From the NCBI GenBank assembly GCA_050014415.1, contig JBEKDJ010000051.1, positions 1-21,258 of the forward strand: a stretch of DNA of 21,258 nucleotides, given 5' to 3'. The translations under genes were made by a program, and so were the position numbers. Below, in pieces: positions 16,184-21,258 of this stretch. This DNA comes from JBEKDJ01 sp050014415 (GTDB lineage Bacteria; Desulfobacterota; BSN033; UBA1163). The stretch's first letter is position 1, and every line of letters begins with the position of its first letter. The notes beneath the pieces were generated by a model, which searched no databases, was not told the origin of the DNA, and saw only the letters and a list, made by a program, of their open reading frames with translations.

Positions 16184-17226
16184 AGAATGATCCAAGGAAG
16201 AGGAAGAAAAAGTTTTTGATAAAGATTAAAGGCATAACGGTCCGTCATGCCAGCCAGGAAGTCACAGATACACCGCTCCAAGGAGTCGTAGAGGGACTCC
16301 CTCTCGATCAATCTCAGGAAATATTCGGAATCGCTCACGAAGTATTGATAAAGCTCCCTCAAGATCTTGGCCGCTTTGCGAAAATCGGCATGGACGTCCT
16401 CGTTCTCGTAGACCCTTTTCCAGAGGAAATCCCTCAGATCCGAAATGGCTGAAAGAATCTCCCTTCTGATGGAGAGCTGTCTGCCTCCCGCACGAAGCGT
16501 CTCCAGGATAATAGCATTGACCATTGTGTTGATCCGTTTGGAATGGGTATCTCCCAAACGTTCTAAACAATCGCTGGGTATGTCACTCCGGGAAATCACC
16601 CCACCTCGAATTGCATCATCGATGTCATGGTTGACGTAAGCAATGATATCAGCAATCCGTACGACCTGACCTTCGAGGGTGGAAGCCATCGTACTGGGAT
16701 CGTCACAAAGGATCTCTCCTCTCCCCTTTGTATGCTTCAAAATACCATCTCTCACCTCGAAAGTTAGGTTCAGACCTTTTCCATCTTCTTCCAGAAGATC
16801 GATGACTCTCAAGCTCTGATCGGCATGGTTAAATCCCCCCGGGACAATCTCATCAAGGGTATCCTCACCCGCATGGCCGAATGGGGTATGCCCCAGATCG
16901 TGGCCCAGCGAGATGGCCTCTGTCAGATCTTCATTGAGATGGAGAGCCTTAGAGATGGTTCGCGCAATCTGTGAGACTTCAAGGGTGTGGGTCAGCCGGG
17001 TTCGGTAATGATCCCCCGTCGGAATGAGGAAAACCTGGGTCTTGTGCTTCAACCTCCGAAATGATTTGGAGTGGATAATCCGGTCTCGATCGTGCTGAAA
17101 GGCTGGTCTGAGGGAACATTCCTCTTCGAAGATTTGTCGCCCCTTTGTCTTTGAGCTCAAAGTCGCAAAGGGGGAAAGGATTCGCTTCTCCTGTTCCTCT
17201 AATTCCTCCCTGATTGTGCTGCTCAA
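16180..17226 (-). CDS. dgt: dGTPase-like deoxynucleotide triphosphohydrolase
   Basis: HD-superfamily enzyme that hydrolyses dGTP or other dNTPs to the nucleoside and tripolyphosphate. From the chosen start it has 348 residues, as expected for the short bacterial type. Signatures: FQHDRDRIIHSKSFRRLKHK, then HYRTRLTHTLEV with His80, the His109-Asp110 pair in SLGHDLGHTPFGHAGE, and the later metal Asp in RIADIIAYVNHDIDD. The start is a TTG at 17226 with GGGAG nine bases upstream. The frame stays open back to 17379, but that part would overlap the divergent gene and its residues do not resemble the family. The stop overlaps the next gene's ATG. A possible -10 box (TATGAT) lies near 17270-17275 on the minus strand, but no good -35 pairs with it. 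Confidence 0.93.
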   Translation of the reverse strand: MSSTIREELEEQEKRILSPFATLSSKTKGRQIFEEECSLRPAFQHDRDRIIHSKSFRRLKHKTQVFLIPTGDHYRTRLTHTLEVSQIARTISKALHLNEDLTEAISLGHDLGHTPFGHAGEDTLDEIVPGGFNHADQSLRVIDLLEEDGKGLNLTFEVRDGILKHTKGRGEILCDDPSTMASTLEGQVVRIADIIAYVNHDIDDAIRGGVISRSDIPSDCLERLGDTHSKRINTMVNAIILETLRAGGRQLSIRREILSAISDLRDFLWKRVYENEDVHADFRKAAKILRELYQYFVSDSEYFLRLIERESLYDSLERCICDFLAGMTDRYAFNLYQKLFLPLPWIIL

Positions 17227-17256
17227 TTGACAACGCTCCCTTTGATCAACTATCCT
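17227..17256 (+). promoter_or_regulatory. Possible promoter of the CCA-adding-like gene
   Basis: TTGACA (17227-17232) and TATCCT (17251-17256) with an 18-base spacer lie in the short region between the divergent genes, about 50 bases before the ATG at 17309. The -35 is perfect and the -10 is modest. Confidence 0.4.
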
Positions 17257-17308
17257 TTCAATAGCTAACCTATCATAAAAAAAGAACTTTATCAAATTGG
17301 AATCAGAG

Positions 17309-18709
17309 ATGAATTTGAAAGAAATAGAGAAGGAAATCCTCCGTGACCCGATCCTGTCGAAACTGTCGGACTTGGCCAAGGAGAAGAAGGTCCCTCTCTT
17401 CCTGGTAGGAGGTTATATTCGGGATCTCTTTCTTGGCAGCCACCGGAAGGATTATGACCTCGCCCTGCCCGGAGAAGCTTTTTCATTCCTCCCAATGATG
17501 GAAGAGGTCCTCCATTTTCGTTTTTTCAAGATCGGAAAGGAAGTGACGAACACCGTCACGTACCGAATCATGAAGAACGATCTCTCCTTTGATCTTACGT
17601 TCTTCCAGACGCGGACGATCGAGGAGGATCTTCGAAGGAGAGACTTCACCATCAACGCCATTGCCTTCTGCCTCCTGAACGAGACGTTTCATTGGGTGGA
17701 CGGAGCTTTGGAGGACATTGAGAAGAAGGTGATCCGTGCCGTTTCGAATCTCTCCCTCGATCAGGACCCCTTGAGGATGCTCAGGGCCATCCGCTACTTC
17801 TGTACCCTCGATGGTTTCGTTCTGGACGAGGGATTGCAGGAGGAAATCTCCTTCAAAAGGCAGGAGATTACGCAAATTCCTGGAGAACGGATTAAGATGG
17901 AATTGGATCACACCCTCCTTTCCTCTCGGCCGGCTTCCGGGATGAAATCCCTTTACGAAACCAGCTTACTCCTTACTCTTTGGCCGGAGATGAAAGGTCT
18001 CGAAGAGCTTGGCCAGAACGAATACCACCACGTCGATGTCCTTTCCCATACTCTCCTGATGGTTGGGAAGATAGTGTGGGCGTCTGATTGGACCGCTTTG
18101 AATGGAAGAAAAATCTCCCTCGATCAGGACGATTGGCTCTCGTTATACTATGCTGCCCTCTTCCACGACATCGGCAAGCAAGACACCTATTCGAAAAATG
18201 AAAAAGGAAGGATCCACTTCTATCATCACGAGTCTTTCTCATGTCAGAGGGCTGAGAAGATCATGGAAAGGCTTCGGTTCTCCAACCCGATGAGACATAG
18301 AATCCTCCGCCTCATCCAGAACCACATGAGAATCCTCAACCTTTCTCAAGAGACGAAGGAAATGGCTCTCAAGAGGCTGGTCAATCAGATCGGGGATGAA
18401 ATCCCCTTGCTTGTGTTACATACCCTCGCCGACAAGGAAGCGAGCCGGGGGATCTTGTCCGTTCAGATCGATGAGGTTGTTGAAGCCCACTGCCTTCGAA
18501 TCTTGGAGCTATTTGAAGAGAAAGGGATCGTGCATCCGCTCCCTTTAATCACCGGCCATGATGTGATGGCTTTGGGCTATCCCCCGGGCCCAAGAGTGGG
18601 CCAGATCCTGAACTCTATTCGACTAAAGCAAGTCGATGGTGAAATCAAGACTCGAGAAGAGGCACTGGAGGTTTTACAAAGTGAATTCGGGTCTGTCCAG
18701 GAGAAATAG
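17309..18709 (+). CDS. CCA-adding enzyme / poly(A) polymerase family protein with HD domain
   Basis: Class II nucleotidyltransferase of 466 residues that adds or repairs the CCA end of tRNA, or acts as a poly(A) polymerase. The palm motif LVGGYIRDLFLG (Gly34-Gly35, Arg38-Asp39) is followed by the catalytic Asp48 and Asp50 in RKDYDLAL. Next come the neck motif RRDFTINAIA at 110-119 and DPLRMLRAIRYF. A C-terminal HD domain follows (His247, His286-Asp287 in ALFHDIGK), ending in ITGHDVMALGYPPGPRVG. HD-carrying members may combine CCA addition with phosphohydrolase activity. The start is ATG at 17309, with GGA seven bases upstream; a TTG four codons earlier is an alternative. Whether it adds C, A or both cannot be told from the sequence without a close relative. 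Confidence 0.9.
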   Translation: MNLKEIEKEILRDPILSKLSDLAKEKKVPLFLVGGYIRDLFLGSHRKDYDLALPGEAFSFLPMMEEVLHFRFFKIGKEVTNTVTYRIMKNDLSFDLTFFQTRTIEEDLRRRDFTINAIAFCLLNETFHWVDGALEDIEKKVIRAVSNLSLDQDPLRMLRAIRYFCTLDGFVLDEGLQEEISFKRQEITQIPGERIKMELDHTLLSSRPASGMKSLYETSLLLTLWPEMKGLEELGQNEYHHVDVLSHTLLMVGKIVWASDWTALNGRKISLDQDDWLSLYYAALFHDIGKQDTYSKNEKGRIHFYHHESFSCQRAEKIMERLRFSNPMRHRILRLIQNHMRILNLSQETKEMALKRLVNQIGDEIPLLVLHTLADKEASRGILSVQIDEVVEAHCLRILELFEEKGIVHPLPLITGHDVMALGYPPGPRVGQILNSIRLKQVDGEIKTREEALEVLQSEFGSVQEK

Positions 18710-18957
18710 GCCAGGAGAAACGCCTGCACTATCATCATTTGGCTTGGCCATCTCTCTTTTGGGTTAAGGATTTTTGTTGATTAGTTCTCTTTTTCTTTAG
18801 TATAATAGTTGTCGGAGTAGGATTGCCTATTTCCTAAAGATGTCTCATGGCCGCGGGGTCGCCCATGCCCTGAACCACGAAAATTCAATAAGTTAAAGAC
18901 ACATGTCACGGATACAGCTACGTTGTTCTCTAAGCAATTTTTAGTTGGGGGTGCGTT
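18710..18957 (+). other. Promoter region and leader of the DUF748 gene
   Basis: About 250 bases without a gene. A promoter lies in the first half (see next entry), followed by a leader of roughly 145 bases. The leader can fold a CATGG/CCATG hairpin around CCGCGGGG near 18847-18868. It also contains a small 18-codon frame starting at ATG 18840 without a clear ribosome site. It ends in GGGGG six to seven bases before the ATG. I match it to no riboswitch class. Confidence 0.45.
18777..18806 (+). promoter_or_regulatory. Sigma-70 type promoter
   Basis: TTGATT (18777-18782), an 18-base T-rich spacer and a perfect TATAAT (18801-18806). Transcription would start near 18812-18814, about 145 bases before the DUF748 start codon. 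This is the best -10 box in the window. Confidence 0.6.
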
Positions 18958-21258
18958 ATGCGCCGCTTAAAGAAACTACTAATCGTATTAGTCATATTCT
19001 TTGCATGTTTCACCATCTTCGGTTTTTTTCTTCTTCCTCCCATCCTAAAGTCAATTTTGACCCAAAAACTCTCCGAAAGCCTTCATCGTGAAGTGATCAT
19101 AAACCGTCTCAGAGTCAATCCGTACGCCCTGTCTCTCACAGCGAAAGGTTTTACGGTGAAGGATCGTGGAAGCTCAGAAACCTTTGTTTCATTTGATGAG
19201 TTATTCTTAAACCTCCAGAGTCTTTCTGCTCTCAAATTCGCCCTCATCATTAAAGAGATAAGGTTGAAACAGCCTTTCATAAGAATTAGCCGCCATCAGG
19301 ATATGTCTTACAATTTCTCTGATTTGATTGAGAAGAAGGAATCTAAACCAACAGAGAAAGAAAAGTCAAAACCTTTGAGATTCTCTCTGAATAACATCAG
19401 AATAGAAAACGGGAGTATCGATTTTTGGGATGAACCCAAACGGACCAAACATACCGTCAGAGAATTAACCATTGGCATCCCTTTTTTGTCGAATATCCCT
19501 TACCTTGTCGAAACTGATGTCCAACCCCTACTCTCAGCCAAGATTAATGAGACTCCTTATACGCTACAGGGAAAGACAAAACCTTTTGCTGATTCCATGG
19601 AAACCTCTTTTGATATCAATATCAAAGATCTGGATATCCCTTATTACCTTGCTTATGTCCCCATGAAAATGAACTTCAAGATTGTTTCGGCATATTTGGA
19701 TACACAGGTAAAGATTTCTTTTATTCAAACGAAGGATAAAGAGCCCTCTGTCATCCTCTCGGGGAATCTCTCCTTGAAAAAGATAGCAGTGGATGACCAG
19801 CAGAACAAACCTTTGTTAAGACTTCCCTTATTCGACATCGGTATTGCTCCGTCGGAACCGATCTCAAAGATCATTCATTTATCAAGAATTTCCATCCAAT
19901 CGCCTGAATTAGAAATACGGCGTGATGAAAAGGGCGGTCTCAATGTTGACTCCCTTTTGCCCGAAAAGAAAGAGACTAGATCAGCACCTGAAAAAGTGGA
20001 AGATTCTCTACCCTTATCCCTCGACATCGACGAGATCCAAATGATAGGGGGAAAGATCTCTTTCTCTGACCTCTCCACAAGCAAGCCCTTCAAAACAGTC
20101 TTGGCCCCGATAGAACTGAAGGTTGACCATTTCAGCAACGGCAAGGAGAAGAAAGCGACTTATGCCCTGTCACTCAATACGGAAGCAAAAGAAGACATCA
20201 AGCTCAATGGGGAATTCTCAATGGATCCCCTTCGGACGGAAGGGTCGTTAGACGTCAAATCTGTGCCGTTAAAGAAATATTCGCCTTACTATCAGGACAA
20301 CATCCTATTCACGATTGAGGACGGACGCCTTGACCTTTCCACCCGCTACAAATATACGAAAGCCGAAAAGGAACCACAGGTCTTGCTTCCAGGATTGTCT
20401 ATCTCCCTCAATGGTCTTCGTCTTAGGAAAACGGACGAGAACGAGGACTTTCTCAAAATCCCTTACTTTTCGATTAAAGAAACCGATCTGGATCTCACAA
20501 AACGGGAGCTGAAAATTGGAGGATTCTCCACACAGAATGGTGAACTTTCCATTAAGCGCTTAAACAATGGCGAGGTGAGCGTCCTCAAGCTTACCCCATC
20601 TCCATCGATTTCCAAGGAACCATCTGGAGAGGGTGAGAATAAGGCCCCTGGGAAGCCATGGTTTGTTTCAGTGAAGAACCTGTCTGTCGATAATTATCTC
20701 ATCCGGGTCGAAGATCAAACGCCCTCCGAGCCTGTGACCATTGCTGCAGAAAACTTGAAATTGAGGGCAGAGAATATCTCAACGGCCAAAAATAGCAAGG
20801 GCAAGCTTTCTCTCTCCCTTTTGTTGAATAGGAAAGGAACCATTTCGATGGCGGGTGCAGTCACGATTGACCCGCTTTCTTCAAACCTAGCAATGGATTT
20901 GAAGGACATCGACATTGGCCCATTTCAATCTTATTTTACAGACAAAGTGAAGATCACGTTGGCGAGTGGTGCCTTTTCGACAAAGGGGGACCTTTCTTTA
21001 GGGATTTCGGACAACAAAGAGGTTAAAGCCACATACCGAGGTGAAGCCTCTGTGTTGAATTTCTCTTCGATTGACAAGTTGAATGCCGAAGATTTCCTGA
21101 AATGGGAATCCCTTTCTTTCAGTGATCTCAACGTAGGATATAGTCCTCTTCTAATTGATATCAAGGGAGTCTCGCTGGCCGATTTCTACGCTCGTGTTAT
21201 CATCAACGCTGATGGGACACTCAACCTACAGCAAATTCTAGAAAAGAGTGAACAAAAG
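18958..21258 (+). CDS. DUF748 / AsmA-like envelope protein (partial, runs off the window)
   Basis: An open frame of 767 codons with no stop before the window ends. The start is ATG at 18958 with GGGGG six to seven bases upstream. The N-terminus MRRLKKLLIVLVIFFACF is a single membrane anchor with a basic cytoplasmic side, so the rest faces the periplasm. After it the protein is a long series of beta-rich segments (FSLNNIRIENGSIDFWDE, SLDIDEIQMIGGKISFSDLS, FVSVKNLSVDNYLIRVED), each of the form 'this region describes ... is in ...' typical of DUF748 and of AsmA/TamB-like lipid-transfer proteins. Known members of that wider clan bridge the envelope and move phospholipids. The family is usually around 1000 residues or more, so a substantial part lies beyond the edge. 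Lys/Glu-rich linkers separate the repeats. Confidence 0.82.
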   Translation, partial: MRRLKKLLIVLVIFFACFTIFGFFLLPPILKSILTQKLSESLHREVIINRLRVNPYALSLTAKGFTVKDRGSSETFVSFDELFLNLQSLSALKFALIIKEIRLKQPFIRISRHQDMSYNFSDLIEKKESKPTEKEKSKPLRFSLNNIRIENGSIDFWDEPKRTKHTVRELTIGIPFLSNIPYLVETDVQPLLSAKINETPYTLQGKTKPFADSMETSFDINIKDLDIPYYLAYVPMKMNFKIVSAYLDTQVKISFIQTKDKEPSVILSGNLSLKKIAVDDQQNKPLLRLPLFDIGIAPSEPISKIIHLSRISIQSPELEIRRDEKGGLNVDSLLPEKKETRSAPEKVEDSLPLSLDIDEIQMIGGKISFSDLSTSKPFKTVLAPIELKVDHFSNGKEKKATYALSLNTEAKEDIKLNGEFSMDPLRTEGSLDVKSVPLKKYSPYYQDNILFTIEDGRLDLSTRYKYTKAEKEPQVLLPGLSISLNGLRLRKTDENEDFLKIPYFSIKETDLDLTKRELKIGGFSTQNGELSIKRLNNGEVSVLKLTPSPSISKEPSGEGENKAPGKPWFVSVKNLSVDNYLIRVEDQTPSEPVTIAAENLKLRAENISTAKNSKGKLSLSLLLNRKGTISMAGAVTIDPLSSNLAMDLKDIDIGPFQSYFTDKVKITLASGAFSTKGDLSLGISDNKEVKATYRGEASVLNFSSIDKLNAEDFLKWESLSFSDLNVGYSPLLIDIKGVSLADFYARVIINADGTLNLQQILEKSEQK

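Noticed and set aside
17227..17379. An N-terminal extension of dgt by 51 codons
   Set aside because: It would run over the divergent gene's start and promoter, has no family similarity, and a TTG with a good ribosome site lies where the family begins.

Overview
The window is ordinary bacterial chromosome with about 50% GC and typical Gram-negative gene content. Several traits suggest an uncultured anaerobic Desulfobacterota (deltaproteobacterial) lineage: a tungsten aldehyde oxidoreductase with its own four-cluster ferredoxin, a GatCAB-type amidotransferase, a lipoprotein with CARDB-like domains, a DUF748/AsmA-like envelope protein, a bacterial COG2403 protein, and a response-regulator-like protein with a huge Glu/Pro linker. 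This placement is inference from gene content; there is no rRNA or tRNA gene in the window.

Layout. Left block, minus strand (138-2710): a CARDB-like lipoprotein, an HD-domain phosphohydrolase, a decayed radical-SAM gene and a small unknown protein. A GC-rich stretch without a gene (about 2820-3140) separates these from threonine aldolase on the plus strand (3223-4257). After a 371-base gap come the ferredoxin and the tungsten oxidoreductase (4629-6996), which overlap and look like one enzyme. cutA follows (7214-7534). Next is a minus-strand unit read from 14656 down to 7706: pseudo-receiver protein, valS, gatC, gatA. It probably starts at a TTGACA promoter near 14746. The gatC-gatA junction is filled by nested inverted repeats. 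A second minus-strand unit, dgt followed by a COG2403 GTPase-like gene coupled through an ATGA overlap (17226 to 14807), runs divergently from a CCA-adding/poly(A)-polymerase-like HD enzyme (17309-18709). The last gene is a DUF748 envelope protein, preceded by a clear TATAAT promoter and a leader of about 145 bases; it runs off the right edge.

How the genes fit together. Translation is the main theme (valS, gatC, gatA, the CCA-adding-type enzyme). Nucleotide and phosphoester turnover by three HD-domain enzymes and aldehyde/carboxylate redox chemistry are secondary themes. gatB is not here. I saw no phage, integrase, transposase, CRISPR or toxin system. The unusual content is (i) the pseudo-receiver protein with tandem 52-residue repeats and a helical tail, (ii) the repeat elements around cutA-gatA, including a perfect 33-base inverted repeat, (iii) a radical-SAM gene caught in decay, and (iv) the GC-rich intergenic island. 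I did not find a convincing new multi-gene system.
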